Assembly (NCBI GenBank): GCA_035578905.1 | Contig: JAQJVL010000057.1 | Location: 930,001 to 994,000, forward strand | Direction: 5' to 3' | Source of the DNA: Stictocephala bisonia | Taxonomy: Eukaryota > Arthropoda > Insecta > Hemiptera > Membracidae | DNA: 64,000 nt | Shown: in pieces, positions 11,043 through 26,882 of the stretch | Position numbering within the stretch: the first letter of the stretch is position 1 | Layout of the letters: each line of letters opens with the position of its first letter | Made by a program: the position numbers and the translations under genes | The notes under the pieces: generated by a model | Databases searched by the model: none | Told to the model about the DNA's origin: nothing | The model's input: only the letters and a program-made list of their open reading frames with translations

Positions 11043-12845
11043 TAACACTCAATAATCATTCAATAGTAATAAATCCGTTATTTTGATGTGCCACGTAAGT
11101 TATGAAAAATAAGAACTATTCATTTAGGATTATGATATTCAGAGAGAGATGACAAATCCATATTTTGCTCTACAGAAATTAAAATTATAGTAAGATCTTT
11201 GAAATAAAATTATGTTGCTTATAATGTCACATTTAAAAATAAGAAACAATCGAAAAACGTAGTTCATGTTCAAGATCAGTTATTGTATTCAATTATATTT
11301 GAATAGATAAAATATTATATTCTGAGATACTAAATTTAGAATGATACTCTTAAGTTGAAAATATAAAACACGAAAAGATCATACCTAAAGCTAACAGTAA
11401 ATAATATTGAACACGTTATGTTACATTGGTATTATAATGCTTATGATACATCAGTATGTTATAGCATATTTTTAAATTATTAGAGTAGATGTTCTGTAAG
11501 TTGTAAATAAAAAGTCAGTTTTAGCAGATATTTATTCGCTATGGTATTTGTTGTTTTGTCAAATGGACAAATTTCTTAACAATTGTTTAATCTTGTTTAA
11601 TATTGTGTTAAGTATTTCAACTGTTAATATGAAACCATTTAATAATAAATCATTGTAAAACTGTAAAACATCAAGCGTCCCTGTTTTCGTCTAAAATGGA
11701 GCACTCGTACATAAAATTTCTTTTTTGAAATCATTTGCTTTGTAATTAATTATTTTCATCTCAATAAGAAACAGTACTATACAATAAATTTGGAAGAACT
11801 CAAATAAACATAAAACTTTTATCTTTCTGTCAATTCCATTCAAAAACTAAACCGAATGCAAATAGAATACTGTAATTGTAAAAAAATATAACAACAATGT
11901 AACTGTGAGTTGTCTTTTGCAATTTACTTCGATTCTTCCAAAGTTAATGTTTTTTTAATTTTATATAATTTTTCAAGGATTGTAATATTTGAAACAAACA
12001 ATTTCCTTCGTAACTGGTCAAATTCATAACTAATTATTTTGTAATACTATACTTTGAATAATACTATAGTATAGAAATGATTAGTTCTATAGTCCCATTT
12101 AACTTATTTTAGTTTTCTTCCTTTCTGTAGCATCTAATTCTGACAATAAGATGTTATTTATGTATAAATAATTAGTAACGTCTATTTATATTTTCCTATG
12201 TACGTTGTCAGTTTGATATATCCAGTACTTTGTGTCATCGCTACAACATATTTAGATTCCTTTCTTCTCTTAATGACATTATAAGTTCTTTTTATTTCAA
12301 AATAAAAGGTAGTGTGAAAAATATGTCACCTGCAACACGTAATTTATTATTCACTCACCGCTTGGTTATTTGCTTATAGTAACTAAGTAAAGATGAAGAG
12401 GGGAAACTTTTTAGCAATTAATTTAAAATGTTTAGTATGAACTACTTATGTCTATTTTAATCATTTAGTTTAGGTATGTTTTAATTTTAATAACACTTTA
12501 TTATTGTGCTAAAATATAAAAAACTACTGTGTTTGTCAACGCTCGTTTGGATAAGAAATAAATGAGCGTCTAAAACGTTTTGCACATTGATGTTTGTTAC
12601 TTTTCAGTTGTAACAGAAATCTTTGATTGATTATGTTTTGGTTCGTTTATCAATCGAGGCTACGCTACCATGGACTGTTTTATTTGGGTTGCCCGTGTTT
12701 GTTTTTTTTGTTTTTTTTTCGTTTTTCAGGTACGATTGTCTTATATAATTGGTGTTTTCTAATTTACTTTTCTAAGAGTCTCTAGCCTACATCCTCGCCG
12801 ATGTACTTTTTGGATGTTGTGTGCCTTTGTGGTTGACTCTGAGAA
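11043..12845. other. Long AT-rich unique region
   Basis: About 1.8 kb of AT-rich, largely non-repetitive sequence without an open frame over 60 codons. A T/G-rich stretch near 12700-12730 is followed by TTTTTCAG, an acceptor-like site with no exon behind it. No gene is supported. Confidence 0.55.
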
Positions 12846-13545
12846 ACTACAATCTAACAGTGTACAACAGTCTACAACCTAACAGTGTACACCAGACTAC
12901 AATCTAACAGTGTACAACAGTCTACAATCTAACAGTGTACAACAGTCTACAATCTAATAGTGTACAACAGTCTACAATCTAACAGTGTACAACAGTCTAC
13001 AATCTAACAGTGTACAACAGTCTACAATCTAACAGTGTACAACAGACTACAATCTAACAGTGTACAACAGACTACAATCAAACTGTGTACAACAGTCTAC
13101 AATCTAACAGTGTGCAACAGTCTACAATCTAACAGTGTACACCAGACTACAATCTAACAGTGTACAACAGTCTACAATCTAACAGTGTACAACAGTGTAC
13201 AATCTAACAGTGTACAACAGTCTACAATCTAACAGTGTACAACAGTCTACAATCTAACAGTGTACAACAGTCTACAATCTAATAGTGTACAACAGTCTAC
13301 AATCTAACAGTGTACAACAGTCTACAATCTAACAGTGTACAACAGTCTACAATCTAACAGTGTACAACAGACTACAATCTAACAGTGTACAACAGACTAC
13401 AATCAAACTGTGTACAACAGTCTACAATCTAACAGTGTGCAACAGTCTACAATCTAACAGTGTACACCAGACTACAATCTAACAGTGTACAACAGTCTAC
13501 AATCTAACAGTGTACAATCTAACAGTGTACAACAGTCTACAATCT
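12846..13545. repeat. 25-bp minisatellite
   Basis: About 28 copies of a 25-bp unit (CTACAATCTAACAGTGTACA plus ACAGT). Marker variants repeat in the same order: CACCAG near 12889, 13140 and 13464; CTAATAG near 12955 and 13280; AACTGTG near 13083 and 13406; GTGTGCAAC near 13111 and 13436. The array therefore grew partly by duplication of a block of roughly ten to thirteen units. Confidence 0.97.
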
Positions 13546-17075
<3,530 letters not shown>

Positions 17076-18850
17076 AAAAATTGAGACGTTATATAGCACA
17101 ACTACAAATAGGGACAAATCTTGATACATCATTCGTTAAAATTGAGACGTTATATAGCACAACTACAAATAGGGACAAATCTTGATACATCATTCGTTAA
17201 AATTTAGACGTTATATAGCACAACTACAAATAGGGACAAATCTTGATACATCATTCGTTAAAATTGAGACGTTATATAGCACAACTACAAATAGGGACAA
17301 ATCTTGATACATCATTCGTTAAAATTGAGACGTTATATAGCACAACTACAAATAGGGACAAATCTTGATACATCATTCGTTAAAATTGAGACGTTATATA
17401 GCACAACTACAAATAGGGACAAATCTTGATACATCATTCGTTAAAATTGAGACGTTATATAGCACAACTACAAATAGGGACAAATCTTGATACATCATTC
17501 GTTAAAATTGAGACGTTATATAGCACAACTACAAATAGGGACAAATCTTGATACATCATTCGTTAAAATTTAGACGTTATATAGCACAACTACAAATAGG
17601 GACAAATCTTGATACATCATTCGTTAAAATTGAGACGTTATATAGCACAACTACAAATAGGGACAAATCTTGATACATCATTCGTTAAAATTGAGACGTT
17701 ATATAGCACAACTACAAATAGGGACAAATCTTGATACATCATTCGTTAAAATTGAGACGTTATATAGCACAACTACAAATAGGGACAAATCTTGATACAT
17801 CATTCGTTAAAATTGAGACGTTATATAGCACAACTACAAATAGGGACAAATCTTGATACATCATTCGTTAAAATTGAGACGTTATATAGCACAACTACAA
17901 ATAGGGACAAATCTTGATACATCATTCGTTAAAATTGAGACGTTATATAGCACAACTACAAATAGGGACAAATCTTGATACATCATTCGTTAAAATTGAG
18001 ACGTTATATAGCACAACTACAAATAGGGACAAATCTTGATACATCATTCGTTAAAATTGAGACGTTATATAGCACAACTACAAATAGGGACAAATCTTGA
18101 TACATCATTCGTTAAAATTGAGACGTTATATAGCACAACTACAAATAGGGACAAATATTGATACATCAATCGTTAAAATTGAGACGTTATATAGCACAAC
18201 TACAAATAGGGACAAATATTGATACATCAATCGTTAAAATTGAGACGTTATATAGCACAACTACAAATAAGCACAAATCTTGATACATCAATCGTTAAAA
18301 TTGAGACGTTATATAGCACAATTACAAATAGGGACAAATATTGATACATCAATCGTTAAAATTGAGACGTTATATAGCACAACTACAAATAGGGACAAAT
18401 CTTGACACATCAATCGTTAAAATTGAGACGTTATATAGCACAACTACAAATAGGGACAAATCTTGATACATCAATGGTTAAAATTGAGACGTTATATAGC
18501 ACAACTACAAATAGGGACAAATATTGATACATCAATCGTTAAAATTGAGACGTTATATAGCACAACTACAAATAGGCACAAATATTGATACATCAATCAT
18601 TAAAATTGAGACGTTATATAGCACAACTACAAATAGGGACAAATATTGATACATCAACCGTTAAAATTGAGACGTTATATAGCACAACTACGAATAGGCA
18701 CAAATATTGATACATCAATCGTTAAAATTGAGACGTTATATAGCACAACTACAAATAGGGACAAATATTGATACATCAATCGTTAAAATTGAGACGTTAT
18801 ATAGCACAACTACAAATAGTGACAATATTGACACGTCAATCGTTAAAATT
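17076..18850. repeat. 61-bp satellite array
   Basis: About 29 copies of a 61-bp unit containing TTGAGACGTTATATAGCACA. Copies from 17076 to about 18140 are almost identical. From 18141 rightward they gain shared changes (CTTGATACATCATTCG to ATTGATACATCAATCG) and private changes, ending in a copy with a deletion. The gradient shows recent homogenisation on the left and an ageing right edge. Confidence 0.97.
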
Positions 18851-20330
18851 GTTTTAAAACATTAATAATGTGTTACAAATGAAATATTAACATATTTTTT
18901 TTTCTTTATCATCCTTTGTAATATCCTTAGATGTTCAGGATGGTTTTTATTTATAAATTAAGGTTTGTATGGATAAATCTTCTGTGGCCATTTCATTTGT
19001 CATCTTGGCCATCAAAGTATGACTTGTTCCTACTAGTAGTCGCCAACCTTTCTGATCCAAAGCAGACCATCTTCACTCTTCAGGGCAGAAAACTATCAAC
19101 TGGAGACTAGGGTATACACAGGCGGAAGGGTGAGTTAGGGCCAGCAGCTGTTTACTGGAAGGGTCTGTCTGGCTCATTATCCGGCCACTGCCGACCTTCT
19201 TGAATGTAATGGACGTTCCACTTACTAATTTAATGATGTCCAGATATTACTGATTTCAAGCTTCTGTCTCTATTGAAATTGTTTCGATGTTTAAAATGTG
19301 TATAGTTTCAAAAATTGTACTTACGGGGAATTTTCACTAGTGGCTATAACTTTTAACAGTTTAAAAATCCACTAAATAACTTGTTCTAGTGTACTGAGTA
19401 TTTATTGCTCACATTTCTTCGTCACATTTCTTTGTCAAACGAATGTGATCTGAAATTCTAGTCGAGAACATCCGTCTAGTATCACCAACGTGTGGTATAT
19501 GTTTGTTTTTAACTGACCTAACCATATTTTGAGTTAAACGTAGCCAAAAAATGATTACAAATTGTATCATGTCCTATCTTATATCTTTAGTCCCTTTTCC
19601 ATAAGAAAGAAATTCTTTTTTGTCGGCTATCACTCTTTTCTTTTATTTAGGAGAGTTGTCCAATTTAAAAATTAAATTTTGTTATTATAATGTATCTCGT
19701 CTAAGTTGAAAGTTAAACCTCTGAGTTTATGTTATCTCTGTCAAAAACTTTGAGCTCTCTATAGTATATTTTTTTTAATACGGCATTCTTCTTAGATAGT
19801 AATTGATAGATCACTTACTACTTCGATGGCGAGAGTTCCATCGAAATTTCTGTTTTCGAATACATGAAGAAAAAAAACGTCCATCCCCCCCAGTTCTATT
19901 GAACACCTGCATGTTAGGTTTATATGGAGTTAAATTATCGAAAGTTGTTTTCAAATTTCAAGTCTTTTTTTAGCCAAATAAAATAATTTCATGATTGCAT
20001 AGTAAATTAAATGCGAAGTCTTAACTGAATTTTTATGTGCAGTAATGCCTGGCGTATGCTGTCATTACACTATAATAGGCCTATGAAATATATGTACTAT
20101 CATATATTTTATAGTATGTTCTCTGTAGGAGGATATACGATCATAGACTAGTTAAAAGCTCGACTATAATAGTGTTTGGTACTTTACGCTGTATTTTAAC
20201 CTGTCTAAAACATATATTAAGTTATAAAAAATTAATATTGGTTTAACAATAACAATATTATGTTATTATTGACTTTCAACAGTTATAGCAAACTCTTAGC
20301 CAACATTAAGTGGCGGGCACCGAATGTAGG
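18851..20330. other. Unique region
   Basis: A GC-richer island at about 19040-19215 lies in otherwise AT-rich DNA. No open frame over 60 codons, no transposon ends and no RNA gene are visible. Confidence 0.5.
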
Positions 20331-23300
20331 CCTACTGTCGGCGCGGATATTATGTGCACCCGAGTTTGAAGGTTGTTTTCTACGAAACTAAGAGGCTTAT
20401 GAAAACTCCAATCATGTCATTGGGTTTCTTGTTTGAATATACGTTACAACATATGAATTTCAAAACTGTATTACACATTCTAATAATTTTTTCTTAGTTG
20501 AAAAAAGTACCAGAATTTTAACTAGTTTTCTCTGCACATAAAATTTAAACCGTTATTATAACTCTGTACATAAAACCCTGTTCTTTTAGCGCTTTTATAT
20601 TTTAATGCTTGGTTGATAGGAATGTTTTCTATAAGTTCTATAAATTTTAGAACTTTATATTTTCAACAATAAAAGTTATTACCAATTACCTGAAACATTA
20701 TTTTCTTGGCTTCTAAAGACCGTAAAATTAATTATTTGGTCTTGTTGTAGTCTTTATAACATATATAGTTACGATACGTAATTTTCATATGTGAAAATAA
20801 ATGCAGTAATCATGTATTGATTTAAATCACTATATTGTTGTAACTATATATGTAACAAGGATTACAACAAAACCAAATAATTAATTTTACGGTCTTTAGA
20901 AGCCAAGAAAATAATGTTTTATGTAATTGATATGAACTTTTTTTCTTAAAAGTATAAATTTCTAAAATGTATAAATCTTTTAGGAATCATTCCTATCAAC
21001 CACGTATTAAAATATAAAAGCGCTACATGAATGGATTTCTGAGTAATTTGATGTAGAGGGAAACTAGTTAAAACTCCGGCACCTTTTTGTTCCAACTAAG
21101 TGAAATTCACATGCCAAAACGAACAATTAAACAAGTAAAACATCTGTAAGATTGGAGTTTTAGTATTTCTCTTAGTTTCGTATGAAACAACCTTCAAACT
21201 AAGTGAAATTCACGTGCCAAAACGAACAATTAAACAAGTAAAACATCTGTAAGATTGGAGTTTTAGTATTTCTCTTAGTTTCGTATGAAACAACCTTCAA
21301 ACTAAGTGAAATTCACATGCCAAAACGAACAATTAAACAAGTAAAACATCTGTAAGATTGGAGTTTCAGTATTTCTCTTAGTTTCGTATGAAACAACCTT
21401 CAAACTAAGTGAAATTCACGTGCCAAAACGAACAATTAAACAAGTAAAACATCTGTAAGATTGGAGTTTTAGTATTTCTCTTAGTTTCGTATGAAACAAC
21501 CTTCCAACTAAGTGAAATTCACGTGCCAAAACGAACAATTAAACAAGTAAAACATCTGTAAGATTGGAGTTTTAGTATTTCTCTTAGTTTCGTATGAAAC
21601 AACCTTCCAACTAAGTGAAATTCACATGCCAAAACGAACAATTAAACAAGTAAAACATCTGTAAGATTGGAATTTTAGTATTTCTCTTAGTTTCGTATGA
21701 AACAACCTTCAAACTAAGTGAAATTCACGTGCCAAAACGAACAATTAAACAAGTAAAACATCTCTAAGATTGGAGTTTTAGTATTTCTCTTAGTTTCGTA
21801 TGAAACAACCTTCAAACTAAGTGAAATTCACGTGCCAAAACGAACAATTAAACAAGTAAAACATCTCTAAGATTGGAGTTTTAGTATTTCTCTTAGTTTC
21901 GTATGAAACAACCTTCAAACTAAGTGAAATTCACGTGCCAAAACGAACAATTAAACAAGTAAAACATCTCTAAGATTGGAGTTTTAGTATTTCTCTTAGT
22001 TTCGTATGAAACAACCTTCAAACTAAGTGAAATTCACGTGCCAAAACGAACAATTAAACAAGTAAAACATCTGTAAGATTGGAGTTTTAGTATTTCTCTT
22101 AGTTTCGTATGAAACAACCTTCAAACTAAGTAAAATTCACGTGCCAAAACGAACAATTAAACAAGTAAAACATCTGTAAGATTGGAGTTTTAGTATTTCT
22201 CTTAGTTTCGTATGAAACAACCTTCAAACTAAGTGAAATTCACGTGCCAAAACGAACAATTAAACAAGTAAAACATCTCTAAGATTGGAGTTTTAGTATT
22301 TCTCTTAGTTTCGTATGAAACAACCTTCAAACTAAGTGAAATTCACGTGCCAAAACGAACAATTAAACAAGTAAAACATCTGTAAGATTGGAGTGTTAGT
22401 ATTTCTCTTAGTTTCGTATGAAACAACCTTCAAACTAAGTGAAATTCACGTGCCAAAACGAACAATTAAACAAGTAAAACATCTCTAAGATTGGAGTTTT
22501 AGTATTTCTCTTAGTTTCGTATGAAACAACCTTCAAACTAAGTGAAATTCACATGCCAAAACGAACAATTAAACAAGTAAAACATCTGTAAGATTGGAGT
22601 TTTAGTATTTCTCTTAGTTTCGTATGAAACAACCTTCAAACTAAGTGAAATTCACATGCCAAAACGAACAATTAAACAAGTAAAACATCTGTAAGATTGG
22701 AGTTTTAGTATTTCTCTTAGTTTCGTATGAAACAACCTTCAAACTAAGTGAAATTCACGTGCCAAAACGAACAATTAAACAAGTAAAACATCTGTAAGAT
22801 TGGAATTTTAGTATTTCTCTTAGTTTCGTATGAAACAACTTTCAAACTAAGTGAAATTCACGTGCCAAAACGAACAATTAAACAAGTAAAACATCTGTAA
22901 GATTGGAATTTTAGTATTTCTCTTAGTTTCGTATGAAACAACTTTCAAACTAAGTGAAATTCACGTGCCAAAACGAACAATTAAACAAGTAAAACATCTG
23001 TAAGATTGGAGTTTTAGTATTTCTCTTAGTTTCGTATGAAACAACCTTCAAACTAAGTGAAATTCACGTGCCAAAACGAACAATTAAACAAGTAAAACAT
23101 CTGTAAGATTGGAGTTTTAGTATATCTCTTAGTTTCGTATGAAACAACCTTCAAACTAAGTGAAATTCACGTGCCAAAACGAACAATTAAACAAGTAAAA
23201 CATCTGTAAGATTGGAGTTTTAGTATATCTCTTAGTTTCGTATGAAACAACCTTCAAACTAAGTGAAATTCACGTGCCAAAACGAACAATTAAACAAGTA

Positions 23301-23704
23301 AAACATCTGTAAGATTGGAATTTTAGTATATCTCTTAGTTTCGTATGAAACAACCTTCAAACTAAGTGAAATTCACGTGCCAAAACGAACAATTAAACAA
23401 GTAAAACATCTGTAAGATTGGAATTTTAGTATTTCTCTTAGTTTCGTATGAAACAACTTTCAAACTAAGTGAAATTCACGTGCCAAAACGAACAATTAAA
23501 CAAGTAAAACATCTCTAAGATTGGAGTTTTAGTATTTCTCTTAGTTTCGTATGAAACAACCTTCAAACTAAGTGAAATTCACGTGCCAAAACGAACAATT
23601 AAACAAGTAAAACATCTGTAAGATTGGAGTTTTAGTATATCTCTTAGTTTCGTATGAAACAACCTTCAAACTCGGGTGAACATAATTTCTGCGCCGACAG
23701 TAGG
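20331..23704. mobile_element. Fold-back DNA transposon with an expanded right arm
   Basis: The left end CCTACTGTCGGCGC is mirrored at the right end by GCGCCGACAGTAGG. Homology continues inward: CCCGAGTTTGAAGGTTGTTT on the left matches the reverse complement of AACAACCTTCAAACTCGGGT on the right. A second inner stretch, about 20505-20755, pairs with about 20853-21095 around the shared GAAGCCAAGAAAATAATGTT, so the arms are several hundred bases long. Between the inner and outer parts of the right arm sits a 25-copy 103-bp array that has only one diverged counterpart in the left arm. No transposase is present, so it is non-autonomous. Confidence 0.85.
21090..23672. repeat. 103-bp satellite inside the transposon arm
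   Basis: About 25 copies of a 103-bp unit running from TTCAAACTAAGTGAAATTCA to GTATGAAACAACC. The reverse complement of the unit aligns with the single-copy left arm (GAAACTAAGAG, then AAAACTCCAATC), so the array was amplified from transposon sequence. Variants include CACGTG/CACATG, CTGTAAG/CTCTAAG and ATTTCTC/ATATCTC. The ATATCTC form clusters toward the right end. Confidence 0.96.
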
Positions 23705-24554
23705 CTACTAATATAGCTCCTCGCTTCTCTACAACGTAGTTCTGACACGTAAAGCAAAGGACATGTTACTTGTTAAAAACTGCAATACCGTAAAACAAAG
23801 AATCTTAATGAATACCTGTTGTTGCCGTCTAGGTTGAGGTGTCTAAAACTTGCGCAGTAGTGAGCAAATCAAGCTCGGTTCCAAATTGTTCAAAAGTTTA
23901 TTTTTCTAAATTTTTAATTGATAAAAACGCGATTACGGGTGTAGCTGTGGTATGAAGTGATTTGGTATAATTTATGAACCATTAAATGTTACGTTAAAAG
24001 TAGAGAAGAAAACTGTAAAGCCTTTATTTTGGTCAATTAACTTCACACTGCGTTACTTCTGGGCTATTTTTAACTAATTGTAAGTCGTTGAATTAATACT
24101 CCTTTGAAAGTACGTGTGTAACACCAATCCAAATTGATTTTAGCTTCTTTATTAAATATGGATTTACTAAACTCAGTATAGTTAACAAACGTAAAGAACG
24201 ATGAAGTTCAAATAAAATAAGCTTTATTGTACTAAATGAATAACAAATGTAGGTTCACTCATGATAGCATGAATATATTATTTTTAAATCACTGGGCATG
24301 GTTTTATTTATCTGCATTAGTTATTAGTATTATGTTGTTGTTAATATTCAAATTTGTAAACATTTGAATGCACGCAGGAGTTGCGTAATTTACAACCGTC
24401 AGTACTCCAGCGGTTGTTGTGGTCAATTAACAAGTGTCAAGTCATACGGTTTGTATTAAATTGTTTTGCGCTTTATAAACATATTTAACGTGCATATTTC
24501 ATGCCAGAACCAATGAAAACTCTGAATCTATCATTCCGTAAATTGATCGCAAGA
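23705..24554. other. Unique AT-rich spacer
   Basis: Sequence between two inverted-repeat elements, with no recognisable gene or repeat. Confidence 0.5.
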
Positions 24555-24912
24555 TAGAAAGTCATTTTTTAGTAAAATTCCATAAATTTAATTTACATGA
24601 AGAGCTCTTTTGCCGGTTAAGGCATCTTCAGTTGTATATACAGTATAAACAGAAAACATATTTAAATAAAAATAACACAAAAAATCACATGTAAAACATT
24701 AAATACTAGTTAAATTGACTTTAAATGGCTAAGTTTGATAAGAATTATTATGAATTAAAATATGGTTTAGAGCGTTCAATTTTCGATGATATTTCATCTT
24801 GAATTAAAGGTAAAAATATGTTACTAAAATTTAGAGAAGTCATTGTGAACATTTCCCAAGCGCTCTTGATGAAAACTAAATTTGTAGAATTTTACTAAAA
24901 AATGACTTTCTA
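24555..24912. mobile_element. Second inverted-repeat element with CTGAAGA motif
   Basis: A 358-bp element whose outer 25 bp (TAGAAAGTCATTTTTTAGT at the left) are perfectly mirrored at the right end; about 55 bp per arm can be aligned. On the minus strand the left arm reads CTGAAGATGCC TTAACC GGCAAAAG, the same order (CTGARGA, GCC/GGC stem, purine-rich GAAA/AAAA) as the palindrome at 10764-11042, although the sequences are otherwise unrelated. No coding capacity. It may be a MITE or two joined retroelement ends. Confidence 0.7.
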
Positions 24913-25498
24913 TTTACAACCTAAACAATTCCATCAAGAATATACAGCGGAAAATGATCGCAAACTGTAAAACAGACGCAACTCTCCACTGGTTCTAATT
25001 GTATCCGTTACTCTAGTTGTTTGTTAACGTCCGTTTGGAATGTATACTGTATGTGGTATCTTTTCCTCAATTTAATTTACAGTAATTGTATTGATACGTC
25101 CCCCCCCGCGCTCTACTCATCGGTTGCGTGATGAAACATATTCGGTTTGTTTTATCTTCACCTAATGTAAATTAAACACGTACATTCTGTAATAATGGAC
25201 TTTTTTTATGTGATGAGTATGCTGTTAAAAATCAATTAGTTTAATTGCAACTGTACTAAACAATAAGATTTCACTAATTATGAATCAAATTTAATCCAGT
25301 ATTTAAACGTTATTAAAAGTGCCTGTTTAATTGTTCTAAAAATCTACTTTACTTTTAATTAAGTAATAAAAAATACCTATCTCAATTGAGTTTGCTAAAC
25401 CTAATTTGTTGGTATATTAGAGTTTTTTTATTATTTTTTTCATTTAAGCCTTACTTTTTTAAGTATTGAATAGGAGTAGAAATACAATGCTTTTAGTT
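24913..25498. other. Unique AT-rich spacer
   Basis: No gene or repeat recognised; a C run near 25100 is the only compositional oddity. Confidence 0.5.
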
Positions 25499-25680
25499 GT
25501 GTATTTATTTATTTATTTTTAATATTTTAACCCAGTATAAATAAGAGCGTGAATGTAAGACAGCTTGTATGTTTGTATGTACCTATTTATTTAGTTATGT
25601 ATTTATTTATTTAGTTTCAGAATTTTAACCTAGTATAAATGAGAGAGTGAATGTAAGACAGCTTGTGTGTTTGTATGCAC
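25499..25680. repeat. 98-bp direct duplication
   Basis: Two diverged copies at 98-bp spacing, each with TATTTATTTAT, then AATTTTAACCYAGTATAAAT and GTGAATGTAAGACAGCTTGT. It lies directly upstream of a possible LINE 3' end and may be part of that element's untranslated region. Confidence 0.8.
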
Positions 25681-25800
25681 CGTTGTAAGATTGTATGTAT
25701 AGGATAGGTTATTTTTATTATTAATATTGACTATTGCGATGCAATTCATGTAATTGTCTTCATGCAATAAAAATTTTGAATTTGAATATCAGTTAATATT
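25681..25800 (+). mobile_element. Possible LINE 3' end
   Basis: TTCATGCAATAAAAATTTTG followed by AATTTGAATATC resembles the 3' ends of insect non-LTR retrotransposons, which often finish in AATAAA and a short TTGAA-type repeat. No coding part is attached. Composition alone could mislead here. Confidence 0.35.
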
Positions 25801-25906
25801 AACGTACTAATGCAATTTAAATGTACACCGGTCCAGTACCTATCGGTACACGTACTTACACCACTTCAGTAAGATATAGTAGCAATGTGTTGATGGTTTG
25901 TTTGGA

Positions 25907-26882
25907 TCAAATAAATATGCAGACAATCAAAATTATGAATGAGTTTTGTATTGTCATGCTTTAATACGAAGTTTTTTTTTCTAGTACACTATAAGATAAG
26001 GCAACAACTTGCGTTATGGGAGTATTTTTTTTTAAATTTGTAATATAATTTTGTACATTCCGAACATTCAGATGATCGAATGCCGAAAGTTAAACCAATA
26101 TAATATAGAGGATAGTAAAATCATGTTCAATTAAAAAAAAAATATTTTAAAGTGTAAAAAATAATTAAAAATAATTATTTTATATTTTCATCAGATGTTC
26201 ATAAATGGTTTGAATATTTTTAATTAATTGGTCAAATAAATATGCAGACAATCAAAATTATGAATGTGTTTTTTATTGTCATGCTTTAATACGAAGTTTT
26301 TTTCTAGTACACTATAAGAAAAGGCAACAACTTGCGTTATGGGAGTTTTTTTGTTTTTTTAATTCGTAATATAATTTTGTACATTCCGAACATTCAGATG
26401 ATCGAATGCCGAAAGTTAAACCAATATAATATAGAGGATAGTAAAATCACGTTCAATTAAAAAAAATATATTTTAAAGTGTCACAAATAATTAAAAATAA
26501 TTATTTTATATTTTCATCAGATGTTCATAAATGGTTTGAATATTTTTAATTAATTGATCAAATAAATATGCAGACAATCAAAATTATGAATGTGTTTTGT
26601 ATTGTCATGCTTTAATACGAAGTATTTTTTCTAGTACACTATAAGAAAAGGCAACAACTTGCGTTATGGGAGTATTTTTTTTTTTAATTTGTAATATAAT
26701 TTTGTACATTCCGAACATTCAGATGATCGAATGCCGAAAGTTAAACCAATATAATATAGAGGATAGTAAAATCACGTTCAATTAAAAAAAATATATTTTA
26801 AAGTGTCACAAATAATTAAAAATAATTATTTTATATTTTCATCAGATGTTCATAAAGGGTTTGAATATTTTAAATTAATTGG
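25907..26882. repeat. Three tandem copies of a 326-bp unit
   Basis: Copies start at 25907, 26232 and 26558 with TCAAATAAATATGCAGACAA and are about 95% alike, differing chiefly in lengths of T and A runs. Each contains GATGATCGAATGCCGAAAGT. Copies two and three share changes absent from copy one (ATCACGTTC versus ATCATGTTC; GTGTCAC versus GTGTAAA), so the most recent duplication produced the second and third. No coding capacity. Confidence 0.96.
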
